NCBI GenBank assembly: GCA_900769985.1
Contig: CAAGIS010000049.1
Location: 1-56,475 of the forward strand
DNA: 56,475 bases
Source: Spirochaetia bacterium
Lineage (GTDB): Bacteria > Spirochaetota > Spirochaetia > Treponematales > Treponemataceae
Reading direction: 5' to 3'
Part shown: positions 33,294-41,955 of the stretch, piece after piece
How positions within the stretch are numbered: position 1 is the first letter of the stretch
Layout of the letters: the number at the start of each line of letters is the position of its first letter
Notes under the pieces: generated by a model
What the model was told of the DNA's origin: nothing
Seen by the model: only the letters and a program-made list of their open reading frames with translations
Databases searched by the model: none
Position numbers and translations under genes: made by a program

Positions 33294-33330
33294 GTTACAG
33301 ACTGCCGCAGATGATGCAGAAATCTGTAAC
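33294..33330. other. Hairpin downstream of secA
   Basis: GTTACAGA (33294-33301) pairs with TCTGTAAC (33323-33330); CTGC/GCAG can extend the stem inside. It lies 34 nt beyond the secA stop, but no T-run follows on the minus strand, so it may be an mRNA 3'-end stabiliser rather than a classical terminator. Confidence 0.4.
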
Positions 33331-33363
33331 TTTTGCACAATTCCGTCACGATTATGCAAAAAA

Positions 33364-36150
33364 TCAGCGGCCATGACAGAATTTATATTTCTTCCCTGAC
33401 CCGCACGGACAAGGCTCGTTTCTTCCTACTTTAGGCATCATTCGTTTTACTGTTGCATTTTCACTTTGAGTATGCTGCTGCATAGCCCCGGAAGCTGCCT
33501 GCCTTCGTGCCTGATCTCCGTTTATTACTGACCGCACTGCTGCAAAATTATTGTTGCTTTCTTCGTGCTTTGCATTGATTTTCTGCATCTGTGACTGCGC
33601 TTTTGCCCTCTGTGCAAGTGCTTCAGGCGAAAGCTGAACCCTTACTTTAAACAGTCTTGAAATGATAGAAGTCCTGATAGAGTCGAGCATGTCATAGAAT
33701 ACGTTAAATCCGTCTATTTTATATTCTGTAAGCGGATTTTTCTGACTGTATGTCCTCAAAGAAACGGCTTCCCTTAAACTTTCAAGGAATTCAAGCTGGT
33801 CAAGCCATTTTTTGTCAATCGCCTGAATGTACTGATAGCGGATGAACATATTGAGGTTTTCTTTTCCTGCAAGTGTTTCTTTTTCCGTTATATCATTCTG
33901 AAGTGCAGCACAGATTCTCTCTTCTGAAATATCCTGACTTGTAAACTGAATTCCAAACGTGTCACGCAGTTTTGTTAAGAGTTCCATTTCGGCATTAGGA
34001 TTTTTTCTGTCAGAATTGTATTCTTCAAGCATGTCTGCAACAAGTTCCCGAGCATTTTCAAATACACGCTGTGCAAGATTTTCATCTGCAAGAATGGAAT
34101 CACGTTCTTCGTAAATTACAGAACGCTGTTCATTTAAAACATCATCGTAATCAAGAAGGTGTTTTCGTATTTCAAAGTTTCTCTGTTCAACTTTCTGCTG
34201 GGCCTTTGCGATTGACTTATTGAGCATAGGGTGGTCAATAGGTTCTCCAGGTTCCATTCCAATACGGCTCATTATTGCCTTCATCCTTTCGCCACCGAAA
34301 AGCCGCATTAAGTCATCGTCCATTGAAATGAAGAATTTTGAACGTCCCGGATCTCCCTGTCGTCCTGAACGGCCGCGAAGCTGATTGTCAATACGGCGTG
34401 ATTCATGGCGTTCTGAACCGATTACGTAAAGTCCGCCGCATTTTTTTACTTCTTCATAATCCTGAGCGTATTTTTCTTTTTCTATTTTTAAAGCCTGTTC
34501 ATACTGTTCTGGAGTTGCATTTGTTCCTGCGCGTTTTCTTGCCCGCATTTCAGGATTTCCGCCAAGCTTGATGTCAGTACCGCGTCCTGCCATGTTTGTA
34601 GCGATTGTTACGGCTCCTTTGCTTCCGGCTTCTGCGATAATCATTGCTTCACGGGCATGGTTTTTAGCATTTAAAACTTCATGCTTTATACCTTTTTTTG
34701 TAAGAAGGGCAGAGAGGTGCTCTGATTTTTCAACAGAAACAGTACCGACTAAGACAGGCTGACCTTTATCGTGAGCCTGCTTTATTTCTTTTGCAATAGC
34801 TTCCCATTTATCGCTTTCGTTCAAGTAAACTTCATCGTTTTCATCTATACGCTGAACAGGTCTGTGTGTAGGAATTGCAACTACATCAAGCTTGTAAATT
34901 TTGTTGAATTCGACAGCTTCTGTTGCGGCAGTTCCAGTCATTCCCGAAAGCTTTTTGTACATTCGGAAAAAGTTCTGGAACGTAATCGTTGCCATCGTTC
35001 TGTTGCGCTGGGCAATCCTTAAATGCTCTTTTGCTTCGATAGCCTGATGAAGTCCATCTCCGTATCTTCTGCCTTCTAATACACGGCCTGTAAATTCATC
35101 TACAATCTGAACCTGACCGTCACGCACGATATAGTCAACGTCAATTTTATAAAGCTGGTGCGCGCGCACTGCCTGCGTAAAATAATGCACGTATTCAAAG
35201 TTTTCTTCGTCAAAAACTGTCGTTCCTGCAGGGATGAGATTGTGCTGATGAAGAATCTGGTCGATATGGTCCATACCTTTTGCAGTGAACGAAACGCGCT
35301 TTGATTTTTCGTCAAGCGTAAAGTCACCTTTTAAAGCCTTTCTCTGTTCAGGTTCAAGCTGAACTTCGTCAGGATAAATTCCTGTTTCAGGGTCTTTTTC
35401 CATTTCGACAAGCTGACCTACGTATTTATCTACTTCGTGGAATTTGTAAGTATCGTCTTCGCCCTGTCCTGAAATAATCAGCGGAGTTCTTGCTTCATCA
35501 ATGAGGATTGAGTCAATTTCATCGACAATACAGAAGTTAAATCCGCGCTGGACTTTTTCTTTAGGGTCAATCTGCATGTTGTCACGCAGATAGTCAAAAC
35601 CGAATTCATTGTTCGTTCCGTAAGTAATGTCACAGGCATAAGCTTCGCGGCGTGCATTATTGTCCATGTTAGAAAGAATCGTTCCAACTGTCTGACCAAG
35701 ATAGGCATATACAGGTTTCATCCAGGCAGCGTCACGTTCTGCAAGATAATCATTTACTGTAACAATATGAACGCCTTTTCCTGTCAGGGAATTAAGATAG
35801 GCTGCGGCAACGCACATAAGTGTTTTACCTTCACCTGTTTTCATTTCTGTAATACGACCTGAGTTCAGGACGAGAGAACCCATAAGCTGAACATCATAGG
35901 CACGTTCTCCTAAGACACGCTTTGCAGCTTCTCTTGCGAGTGCAAAAGCTTCGACCAGAATGTCGTCAAGAGTTTTTCCGGAAGCGAGCTGGTCTTTAAA
36001 TATTTGTGTCTGTTTTGGAAAATCTTCTGCACTGAGGGATGCTGCCCATGATTCTTTTTCATTGATGGCAGCAACAATTGGCTTTAACATTTTTACATCA
36101 CGGTCATTTTGGGAACCGAAAATTGCAGTCAAAATCTTATCTAATAACAT
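33364..36150 (-). CDS. secA: Preprotein translocase ATPase SecA
   Basis: This 928-aa ATPase drives protein export through SecYEG. MKTGEGKTLMC is Walker A, and NEFGFDYLRDNM and VDEIDSILIDEARTPLIISG form the DEAD motor. GMTGTAATEAVEF, TNMAGRGTDIKLGG and RIDNQLRGRSGRQGDPG belong to NBD2. The C-terminal VGRNEPCPCGSGKKYKFCHG is the zinc-binding tail that contacts SecB or phospholipid. I start at ATG 36150 (MLLDKILTAIFGS), the usual SecA beginning. The longer reading frame to 36189 would run through the promoter. No Shine-Dalgarno sequence is present, and near-leaderless initiation is predicted. Confidence 0.96.
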   Translation of the reverse strand: MLLDKILTAIFGSQNDRDVKMLKPIVAAINEKESWAASLSAEDFPKQTQIFKDQLASGKTLDDILVEAFALAREAAKRVLGERAYDVQLMGSLVLNSGRITEMKTGEGKTLMCVAAAYLNSLTGKGVHIVTVNDYLAERDAAWMKPVYAYLGQTVGTILSNMDNNARREAYACDITYGTNNEFGFDYLRDNMQIDPKEKVQRGFNFCIVDEIDSILIDEARTPLIISGQGEDDTYKFHEVDKYVGQLVEMEKDPETGIYPDEVQLEPEQRKALKGDFTLDEKSKRVSFTAKGMDHIDQILHQHNLIPAGTTVFDEENFEYVHYFTQAVRAHQLYKIDVDYIVRDGQVQIVDEFTGRVLEGRRYGDGLHQAIEAKEHLRIAQRNRTMATITFQNFFRMYKKLSGMTGTAATEAVEFNKIYKLDVVAIPTHRPVQRIDENDEVYLNESDKWEAIAKEIKQAHDKGQPVLVGTVSVEKSEHLSALLTKKGIKHEVLNAKNHAREAMIIAEAGSKGAVTIATNMAGRGTDIKLGGNPEMRARKRAGTNATPEQYEQALKIEKEKYAQDYEEVKKCGGLYVIGSERHESRRIDNQLRGRSGRQGDPGRSKFFISMDDDLMRLFGGERMKAIMSRIGMEPGEPIDHPMLNKSIAKAQQKVEQRNFEIRKHLLDYDDVLNEQRSVIYEERDSILADENLAQRVFENARELVADMLEEYNSDRKNPNAEMELLTKLRDTFGIQFTSQDISEERICAALQNDITEKETLAGKENLNMFIRYQYIQAIDKKWLDQLEFLESLREAVSLRTYSQKNPLTEYKIDGFNVFYDMLDSIRTSIISRLFKVRVQLSPEALAQRAKAQSQMQKINAKHEESNNNFAAVRSVINGDQARRQAASGAMQQHTQSENATVKRMMPKVGRNEPCPCGSGKKYKFCHGR

Positions 36151-36160
36151 AATACTTATA

Positions 36161-36189
36161 AATATACTAAAGAATGTAATAATTGACAA
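36161..36189 (-). promoter_or_regulatory. Predicted secA promoter
   Basis: Minus strand: TTGTCA (36184-36189), a 17-nt spacer, TATATT (36161-36166), then 10 nt to the ATG. The -35 overlaps by five bases the -35 of the divergent promoter at 36183. Confidence 0.6.
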
Positions 36190-36211
36190 TAATTTCTTAT
36201 ACCTTTATTCT
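36183..36211 (+). promoter_or_regulatory. Predicted promoter of the divergent lipoprotein gene
   Basis: Consensus TTGACA (36183-36188), a 17-nt spacer, TATTCT (36206-36211), then 10 nt to the ATG at 36222. There is no Shine-Dalgarno sequence. Confidence 0.6.
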
Positions 36212-36221
36212 ATTAATAATT

Positions 36222-37463
36222 ATGAAAAAAACTTGTTTAATTTGCCTGAGTGTGTGCGCATTTGTTTCTGCTTTTTTTGTTTCATGTAAACGAAGCGGCG
36301 TTGTTTCTTCGATTAAGCGTGATGATTTGTTTTCACTTAAATACGGAAATTTTGAAAACCAGCTTAATTTTTTTGATTTGTCAGAAACAGGAAACGACAT
36401 TCACACAGAGCTTGCAATGAAAGACGGCTTTTTTTATATTTCAAATGGGGAATCAAAAAAGATAATAGAAATGAATTCTTATGGCGATTTGCTGTCGCTT
36501 TATTTTAACAGTGAAGAAAATCCTGCGCCTTTGTTCAATTCTTCAAAAAACAATATCATCGGCATGCAGTCAAAAGCTCAGGAAATCAGCACAAAAAAAG
36601 TAATCGACTATCCTTTCAACAATCCGTCAAAAATCTGCGTTGATTCAAAACAGAGAATCTATGCTGTCGAAGTTCTCCCGCAGGAACGGCAGGAAAATGA
36701 AAACAAACGCATTTTACGTCAGGTTGTCTTGCGTTTTGACGGAGACTCTTTTATTGATTACATAGGGCAGCAGGGACCTGGCGGAACTCCTTTTCCGTTT
36801 ATAAAAAACATTTACACGACGTCAAAAGATGAACTTGTAGTAATCTGCATTGTTCCTGAAGGACTTGAAGTATTTTGGTTTTCTGAATCAGGATATCTTC
36901 TGCACAACATTCTCATAAACTCTGACGATGCTCCCAATCCGTTTAAAGACAATGACAATTCAATATTCTTAAAAGTTGAAAACGTAATTCCAGACAGCAA
37001 TGCCTACAGACTGTATGTTAAAATCGATTATTATAATACGACGATTGACGAAACAAGCAAAATTCAGTCTAGAATTGATTATAACTCAACTTATATTTAT
37101 TCCCTCGATGCAGTTTCTGGAAAATACGGAAAATCAGTAATGATTCCTCCGTATGAAGAATATGTTACGCAGGGATTCAGCAAGCAGGTTCTAAAAAGTC
37201 CGTACGATTTTCTCGGCGTAACTGAAAATAACTGGATGTTTTTTACAATCATAACTGCAGACGGATATGTAGTTCAGATTTTTGATCCATCAAGCAATAA
37301 AGTTTTAAGGAGATTGCTCCAGTTTGATACTGATAAAGTAATGTATGACAGTTTTTCTCTTTCTGGAAAGGGAATTATAAGTGCACTTCTAGCATACAGC
37401 GAAAAAGTTGATGTTGTGTGGTGGCGCACTGACTATCTGCTTGATTCTCTAGTAAAAAAATAA
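36222..37463 (+). CDS. Lipoprotein, probable beta-propeller (NHL/6-bladed type; LIC_12708-like)
   Basis: The protein has 413 residues from ATG 36222. An in-frame TTG at 36183 is the -35 box and is rejected as a start. The lipoprotein signal MKKTCLICLSVCAFVSAFF ends in the lipobox FVSC. The mature part shows repeating blades such as FNNPSKICVDSKQRIYAVEV, VVLRFDGDSFIDYIGQQGPG and DELVVICIVPEGLEVFWFSE, as in NHL or 6-bladed propellers. From memory it resembles a spirochaetal family named LIC_12708. It is probably membrane-anchored on the periplasmic side. It is followed closely by a single-pass membrane protein (11 nt gap). Confidence 0.65.
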   Translation: MKKTCLICLSVCAFVSAFFVSCKRSGVVSSIKRDDLFSLKYGNFENQLNFFDLSETGNDIHTELAMKDGFFYISNGESKKIIEMNSYGDLLSLYFNSEENPAPLFNSSKNNIIGMQSKAQEISTKKVIDYPFNNPSKICVDSKQRIYAVEVLPQERQENENKRILRQVVLRFDGDSFIDYIGQQGPGGTPFPFIKNIYTTSKDELVVICIVPEGLEVFWFSESGYLLHNILINSDDAPNPFKDNDNSIFLKVENVIPDSNAYRLYVKIDYYNTTIDETSKIQSRIDYNSTYIYSLDAVSGKYGKSVMIPPYEEYVTQGFSKQVLKSPYDFLGVTENNWMFFTIITADGYVVQIFDPSSNKVLRRLLQFDTDKVMYDSFSLSGKGIISALLAYSEKVDVVWWRTDYLLDSLVKK

Positions 37464-37474
37464 GGTTAAAAAGA

Positions 37475-38101
37475 ATGCCGTTTTGGGAGAATATGAAAGA
37501 AACTGAAGAGACTTCTCAAAAAACTTCAGATTATGAAAATGCAGAAAACAATTCACGGCTTTTTCATGAAGAACGGATGAAAAATGCTCCTAAAATTGTA
37601 CAGGATTACTATAACGGCACAGGACTCAAGTTTGAAAAAGGGCTTTTTAAAGTTCTCGTTGCAAAAAAATCAAACCGCATTATTTTTTTGATTATGGTTT
37701 TCTGTTTTGCTATTCTTTTTATAACAAATAATTTTTCAAATAAAGGCAATTTAAAAGTAATAAACGGATATGAGTGTGAACTGCAGTCTTTTTCTTATGA
37801 CGACAGGCTTTTTGCAAGCGTAAAAATTCATCCGTTAAAAAAGACAAAAACACAGCTGTCAAATCAGGAAAAAAAAGAGGGTAAAACCATATCGTTTCCT
37901 GTAAACATAGTTTTTTACGGAATTTCTGAGTCAGGTGTTCAGATGGAGTTTCAGAATGACATAAATGGTGAAATTTTTTTGAATTCAAACATTTACAGAA
38001 CTGATTCTGACGATTATAATGTAACAGATGTTATTGCAAGAGTTTCTGTAGGAGATGAGAGCGGAGAATTATCTGTAAAGGTAAATCGAAGGCTTCAATA
38101 A
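37475..38101 (+). CDS. Single-pass membrane protein, unknown function
   Basis: The 208-aa protein has an acidic N-terminal cytoplasmic part (residues 1-65, with ETEETSQKTSDYENAENN). One membrane segment lies at about 69-88 (IIFLIMVFCFAILFITNNF). The extracytoplasmic domain of about 115 residues is strand-rich (INGYECELQSFSYDDRLFAS ... GELSVKVNRRLQ). AAGG lies before the ATG. It is 11 nt from the lipoprotein gene and 35 nt before the four-helix membrane protein, so the three read as one operon. No family is recognised. Confidence 0.65.
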   Translation: MPFWENMKETEETSQKTSDYENAENNSRLFHEERMKNAPKIVQDYYNGTGLKFEKGLFKVLVAKKSNRIIFLIMVFCFAILFITNNFSNKGNLKVINGYECELQSFSYDDRLFASVKIHPLKKTKTQLSNQEKKEGKTISFPVNIVFYGISESGVQMEFQNDINGEIFLNSNIYRTDSDDYNVTDVIARVSVGDESGELSVKVNRRLQ

Positions 38102-38136
38102 TATTAATTCCATAAATTCGGGAGATTTTATTTATT

Positions 38137-38610
38137 ATGGTTCAGTTTTATTTTTTGTCAGTTTTGTTGAATATTTTAGCCGGAATAATTTTGATAAATT
38201 CCAATAATTCAACGAAACTGGAATCAGATAATTTTGACATTGACGACGCTGACGAAAAAAGCAGGATTAAAAAGGTAAAGTCAACTTTAAAAAATGACAG
38301 CATCCTTTCAAACGAAACATTTTGTCTTGTAACAGGCGCGCTTTGTACATTGACAGGTTTTATCAAATTATTCTTTACGTTCAGCAATAACGGAAAAAAT
38401 ATTATAATTATAGGAGATTTACTGCCTGCATTATTCGGACTTGCAGGCGGTCTGATTATTATTCTTGAATATTATGCAAATTCATTTGCAGAACATGACC
38501 TGCCGGAATTTATAGAAACTGTATTCTTTAAAAACAAAAAATATTTCGGTATCGTCTGTATAATTGCCGGAATCCTTCATTTTGCAATTCCTGGATTTGT
38601 GGTTTTCTAA
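38137..38610 (+). CDS. Small four-helix membrane protein, unknown function
   Basis: The protein has 157 residues with hydrophobic segments near 2-22, 68-88, 92-116 and 133-155 (VQFYFLSVLLNILAGIILIN; FCLVTGALCTLTGFIKLFFTF; IGDLLPALFGLAGGLIIILEYY; FGIVCIIAGILHFAIPGFVVF). A short acidic/basic loop follows the first segment. GGGAGA is 11 nt before the ATG. Its stop is 1 nt from the NUDIX gene start, so the two are translationally linked. No known family. Confidence 0.6.
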   Translation: MVQFYFLSVLLNILAGIILINSNNSTKLESDNFDIDDADEKSRIKKVKSTLKNDSILSNETFCLVTGALCTLTGFIKLFFTFSNNGKNIIIIGDLLPALFGLAGGLIIILEYYANSFAEHDLPEFIETVFFKNKKYFGIVCIIAGILHFAIPGFVVF

Positions 38611-38611
38611 G

Positions 38612-39022
38612 ATGAACAGATCAATTGCCTGCATCGCCTTTAAAAATGACAAAATTCTTATTGCACACAGGAATTCTTCAGGGCAAATGTGCAACAGATG
38701 GGAATTCCCCGGTGGAAAAGTTGAAGAGGGCGAAACTGATTCTCAGGCTATAATAAGGGAAATGAATGAAGAATTCGGCATTACAGTCGAAGTTCTGCAG
38801 AAAATAACGACAGGAACTTTTTTTCACAACGGAAAAGAACGTCAGCTTGATGTTTATCTGATAAAAGTTCCGCATGACGGAATTGAAAAAAAATATGTCC
38901 TTACGGAACATACAGAATATGAGTGGGTCGGTATAAATGAAATACCAAAAGATAATTTCGTTGATTCTGATTTAGCTGTTTATCCTCAAATCCGTAAATT
39001 TCTGCTTGATAATTTTAAATAG
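38612..39022 (+). CDS. NUDIX hydrolase, MutT-like
   Basis: The 136-aa protein starts at ATG 38612, one base after the previous stop; the longer frame from 38564 overlaps that gene and adds nothing of the family. It begins MNRSIACIAFKNDKILIAHR. The Nudix box reads GKVEEGETDSQAIIREMNEEFGI, split here as GKVEEGETDSQAIIRE followed by MNEEFGI, matching GX5EX7REUXEEXGU. The family hydrolyses nucleoside diphosphate derivatives; the MutT/CTP-pyrophosphohydrolase type removes oxidised dGTP or similar. The WEFPGGK sequence is typical of that group. The exact substrate is unknown. Confidence 0.85.
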   Translation: MNRSIACIAFKNDKILIAHRNSSGQMCNRWEFPGGKVEEGETDSQAIIREMNEEFGITVEVLQKITTGTFFHNGKERQLDVYLIKVPHDGIEKKYVLTEHTEYEWVGINEIPKDNFVDSDLAVYPQIRKFLLDNFK

Positions 39023-39044
39023 TCTTAATACGGAATTTTATTTT

Positions 39045-39416
39045 ATGAAAAAGATTATATTTTTGCTTGCAGTTTTTTCAATTTACTTTTTTTCTTCCTG
39101 TAAACCTAGAAATGAACAGATAGTTTTTCAGGAAAACGACGTAATCAATTTAAATCCGTCAATTTACTGGGCTGTCGTTACAGAGCCGTACGCAGCGTTC
39201 CGCAAGGAAGCTTCATGGGATTCCAGTGCGCTTGACCACTGCAAGCTTGGAGATGTATTGATGATAGAAGGCTGCGTTATTCTGAATAAAAAAAATGATT
39301 TGTCTGTAAAAGAAATCTGGTATCGTTTTGACAAAGGCTGGCTTGTCGAAAGCAGTGTCAGCGTATACCAGAATAAACTTAAAGCTCAGAAAGCGGCTAC
39401 TTCTTTGCTGAAATAA
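39045..39416 (+). CDS. Small lipoprotein with SH3-like fold
   Basis: The protein has 123 residues from ATG 39045; the upstream in-frame starts overlap the NUDIX gene. The signal KKIIFLLAVFSIYFFSSC ends in a lipobox Cys. The mature part (AVVTEPYAAFRKEASWDSSA, CKLGDVLMIEG, KEIWYRFDKGWLVESSV) has the look of a bacterial SH3 domain: a strand, an RT-loop, GD and a W..V..GWL pattern. It may bind peptidoglycan. Its last 20 nt overlap the end of hisS on the other strand. Confidence 0.65.
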   Translation: MKKIIFLLAVFSIYFFSSCKPRNEQIVFQENDVINLNPSIYWAVVTEPYAAFRKEASWDSSALDHCKLGDVLMIEGCVILNKKNDLSVKEIWYRFDKGWLVESSVSVYQNKLKAQKAATSLLK

Positions 39417-40704
39417 TTTTAACGGCTTCTTGTACCGTAATGTTTTCAAAAAGTTCCCGCGTCTTTAAGTCTTTTAAAGTAATAATGCCTTTTTCGCACT
39501 GTTCCTTATTACAAAGAATTCCCCAGTGAATGTTTTTTGCTTCTGTAACATTATACTGCTGGTTCATCTTTTTTGGTTCAGGGAAAACTTCTGCATTAAT
39601 GCCGCATTTCCGTAATTCTGCGGCAATCTTCTGATATGTTAAGATGTCAGACAAATCCTGACAGAAAATTTCTGCATCAAGATAACTGCCTTTTTTTTCT
39701 GTAAGCCCGAGCTGCTCAAGGGCGGCAATCAGCCTGTCAAGCCCGATTGACCCGCCAACACCTGCAACTTTTTCTTTCATATAAAGACCTGCAAGGTTAT
39801 CATAACGACCGCCAGAACATATTGAACCGATAGAAGGCAAGTCATCAAGAAAAGTTTCGTAAACTACGCCAGTATAATAATCAAGTCCGCGTGTAATCGA
39901 CGGATCAAGAACAAAACTTGATTCGATTTCACTTGCGCACATCATGTCATAAATTTCTTTCAGGCGCTCAGAGTCCTTGTCCTTTCCGCCTGCAAAATTT
40001 TCAAGTTGCGAAAGAATTTCCAAAAACGAACCTGAGGAACTTATGTATTTTATTATTTCCTCTGATTTTTCACTGCTGAGAGTATATTCGGTAAGTTCTT
40101 TTACGACTTCTTCTTTGCCGATTTTTGCAAGTTTGTCTACAATCCTTAAAATGTCTTCTGATTTTTCAAGCAGTTCAAGTTTCTGCAGGAATCTGTTGAA
40201 AATTCCCCTGTGGTTTACGTGAATCTTGAATTTTTCAACTCCGATTGCATTGAGCGCACATTTCATTACGTTAAGGATTTCAAAATCGCTTACTGCGCTG
40301 TCTGAGCCTACAGTATCAACGTCGCATTGAACAAATTCCCTGTAACGTCCTGCCTGCGGTTTTTCGCCACGCCATACTTTTGCAATATGATATCGCTTAA
40401 AAGGAAGGTATAATTCTGAAAAATGTTCTGCCGTAAACCTTGCAAACGGAACTGTCAAATCAAACCTCATTGCAACATCTCTTCCGCCGTTGTCCTGAAA
40501 TCTGAAAACCTGCTTCTCTGTTTCTCCGTTACTTTTTCGCAAAAGAATTTCTGTGTATTCAAGTACAGGCGTGTCAATCGGAACAAATCCGAACGAGCGA
40601 TATACATTTGTAATTTTTTCTTGCAGTGTATCGCGCTGGATTTGAGCGACAGGAAGAAAATCACGAAAACCTTTTAATACTTTGGGTTGAATCAGATTAC
40701 TCAT
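39397..40704 (-). CDS. hisS: Histidyl-tRNA synthetase
   Basis: This 435-aa class II synthetase charges tRNA-His. Motif 1 is near GFVPIDTPVLEYTE. Motif 2 is in FKRYHIAKVWRGEKPQAGRYREF. The histidine motifs are LDYYTGVVYE (HisA) and GGRYDNL. Motif 3 is GVGGSIGLDRL. The anticodon-binding domain covers about 335-430. Start ATG is the first base 40704. There is no Shine-Dalgarno sequence; a -10 lies 7 nt upstream. Its 3' end overlaps the SH3-like lipoprotein gene tail to tail by 20 nt. Confidence 0.95.
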   Translation of the reverse strand: MSNLIQPKVLKGFRDFLPVAQIQRDTLQEKITNVYRSFGFVPIDTPVLEYTEILLRKSNGETEKQVFRFQDNGGRDVAMRFDLTVPFARFTAEHFSELYLPFKRYHIAKVWRGEKPQAGRYREFVQCDVDTVGSDSAVSDFEILNVMKCALNAIGVEKFKIHVNHRGIFNRFLQKLELLEKSEDILRIVDKLAKIGKEEVVKELTEYTLSSEKSEEIIKYISSSGSFLEILSQLENFAGGKDKDSERLKEIYDMMCASEIESSFVLDPSITRGLDYYTGVVYETFLDDLPSIGSICSGGRYDNLAGLYMKEKVAGVGGSIGLDRLIAALEQLGLTEKKGSYLDAEIFCQDLSDILTYQKIAAELRKCGINAEVFPEPKKMNQQYNVTEAKNIHWGILCNKEQCEKGIITLKDLKTRELFENITVQEAVKIISAKK

Positions 40705-40711
40705 AAAAATG

Positions 40712-40740
40712 ATAATACATCAAAAGTGAATAAAATTCAA
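40712..40740 (-). promoter_or_regulatory. Predicted hisS promoter, leaderless
   Basis: Minus strand: TTGAAT (40735-40740), a 17-nt spacer, TATTAT (40712-40717), then 7 nt to the ATG. The -35 overlaps the last codons of neuB. Confidence 0.5.
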
Positions 40741-41837
40741 TTCATAAAATCTGCAAGCTCAACTCCGTCACCGTCAGTCACTGATTTTGTCAGAGTTTTT
40801 CCGATTAATAAATCGTAAAACTCAGGAGAAATTCCTGTCGTAAGTTCTTTTTCTGTCCTTAAAGCTGCAATGTCATCTTTTAAAATTTTATGTCCCACCT
40901 GGAAACTATTCATATAATGCAGGCTTCTGTTTGTCCTTCCGTAATTAGACTGCTCTGACGGCGCAAGTTTTTTTATTCCAGTGCCGATGACTTTTTGGAC
41001 TTTTTCTTTTCCGAATTGTTCTGCAAGCTGCATTATTATTCTTTCTCTGCCAGTCTGTATTCCATAGCGGTTTATTGCAGCCTTTGCTTGATTTACAACG
41101 TGGCTCATCAATGCAAACTGTTCAGGTTCAAGTGCAACAGGGTCATCAAGACCGTTTGTCTTGCGGCTTAAAGTTATGTGTTTTTCTACAATGCAGCCTG
41201 AATATGCAATGCTTAAAGCCGGTACTAAAACAGGATCAAGGCTATGGTCACTTATTCCAGCAGGAACTCCGAATATGCGCGAAAGATTTTCGATGATTGA
41301 CAGATTATATTCTTCTTCTGGTGCCGGATAACTTGTAATGCAGTGAAGTATTGAAACATTTTCCGTTCCTGTTATGGCAAGGGCTTTTTCTATGTCAGAA
41401 AGCGTCGAAACTCCTGTTGACAGAATGACTTGAATCCTGTTTTTTTGTCCAGACCTGTATTCTTTTAAATATTTCAGCATTTCGTAATGGTTTAGTTCAG
41501 GCGAAGCAATTTTTACTGCATCAGGCTGAATTTCAAGTAGTTCTTTCATGCTTTTTAATCCGAAAGGAGAGCAGATAAATTTTTTCCCTTTGGAATGAAC
41601 GTAAGAAAGCATTTCTATATAAAACTCTTTCGGACATTCAAGGCTTTTAAATCTTTCGTAAAGCGGAATTCTTCCTGCCGGCAAATTTACAAACCCTGTT
41701 TTTTTGTGCAATATTTCATTTGCATAAACCCATTGAAATTTTATAAAATCAGCACCTGATTCGCAGGCAGCATCTGTCAGTTCCTTTGCTTTTTTTATAG
41801 AACCGTCATGAGAAGTTCCAATTTCTGCTATTATCAT
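40737..41837 (-). CDS. neuB: N-acetylneuraminate/nonulosonate synthase family protein with SAF domain
   Basis: The 366-aa enzyme condenses phosphoenolpyruvate with a six-carbon amino sugar to make sialic, legionaminic or pseudaminic acid. The TIM barrel begins MIIAEIGTSHDGSIKKAKEL. DFIKFQWVYANEI, FICSPFGLKSMKEL, KIASPELNHYEML, LSTGVSTLSDIEKAL and GISDHSLDPVLV are family motifs, with VEKHITLSR as the metal His. A C-terminal SAF/antifreeze-like domain (about 300-366) is present. I start at ATG 41837; ATG 41852 lies inside the -10. No other nonulosonate gene is beside it. Treponemal flagellins are glycosylated, so flagellar or surface glycan is a plausible destination. The exact sugar is unknown. 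Confidence 0.85.
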   Translation of the reverse strand: MIIAEIGTSHDGSIKKAKELTDAACESGADFIKFQWVYANEILHKKTGFVNLPAGRIPLYERFKSLECPKEFYIEMLSYVHSKGKKFICSPFGLKSMKELLEIQPDAVKIASPELNHYEMLKYLKEYRSGQKNRIQVILSTGVSTLSDIEKALAITGTENVSILHCITSYPAPEEEYNLSIIENLSRIFGVPAGISDHSLDPVLVPALSIAYSGCIVEKHITLSRKTNGLDDPVALEPEQFALMSHVVNQAKAAINRYGIQTGRERIIMQLAEQFGKEKVQKVIGTGIKKLAPSEQSNYGRTNRSLHYMNSFQVGHKILKDDIAALRTEKELTTGISPEFYDLLIGKTLTKSVTDGDGVELADFMN

Positions 41838-41843
41838 AAGAAT

Positions 41844-41871
41844 ACTATACATTAACTTTTAAAATTGAAAA
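41844..41871 (-). promoter_or_regulatory. Predicted neuB promoter, leaderless
   Basis: Minus strand: TTTTCA (41866-41871), a 16-nt spacer, TATAGT (41844-41849), then 6 nt to the ATG at 41837. There is no Shine-Dalgarno sequence. Confidence 0.45.
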
Positions 41872-41886
41872 AGTAGAAAAAATCAG

Positions 41887-41915
41887 TTTACAATAAAAAA
41901 TCCATAGGATATAAT
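41887..41915 (+). promoter_or_regulatory. Predicted promoter of the 41956 operon
   Basis: TTTACA (41887-41892), a 17-nt spacer and a perfect TATAAT (41910-41915). The transcript would start near 41922 and carry a GGAG about 13 nt before the ATG. Confidence 0.65.
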
Positions 41916-41955
41916 AAAATAAATTATCAAAAAAAGCTGGAGTTTCGTACCATCA

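Noticed and set aside
33308..33360. TTTTGCA/TGCAAAA inverted repeat after secA
   Set aside because: Only 7 bp with a long loop and no T-run on the secA strand; not strong enough to call a terminator.
36151..36189. Upstream N-terminal extension of SecA (13 residues)
   Set aside because: The extension is hydrophobic, not part of SecA, and overlaps the predicted -10 and -35.
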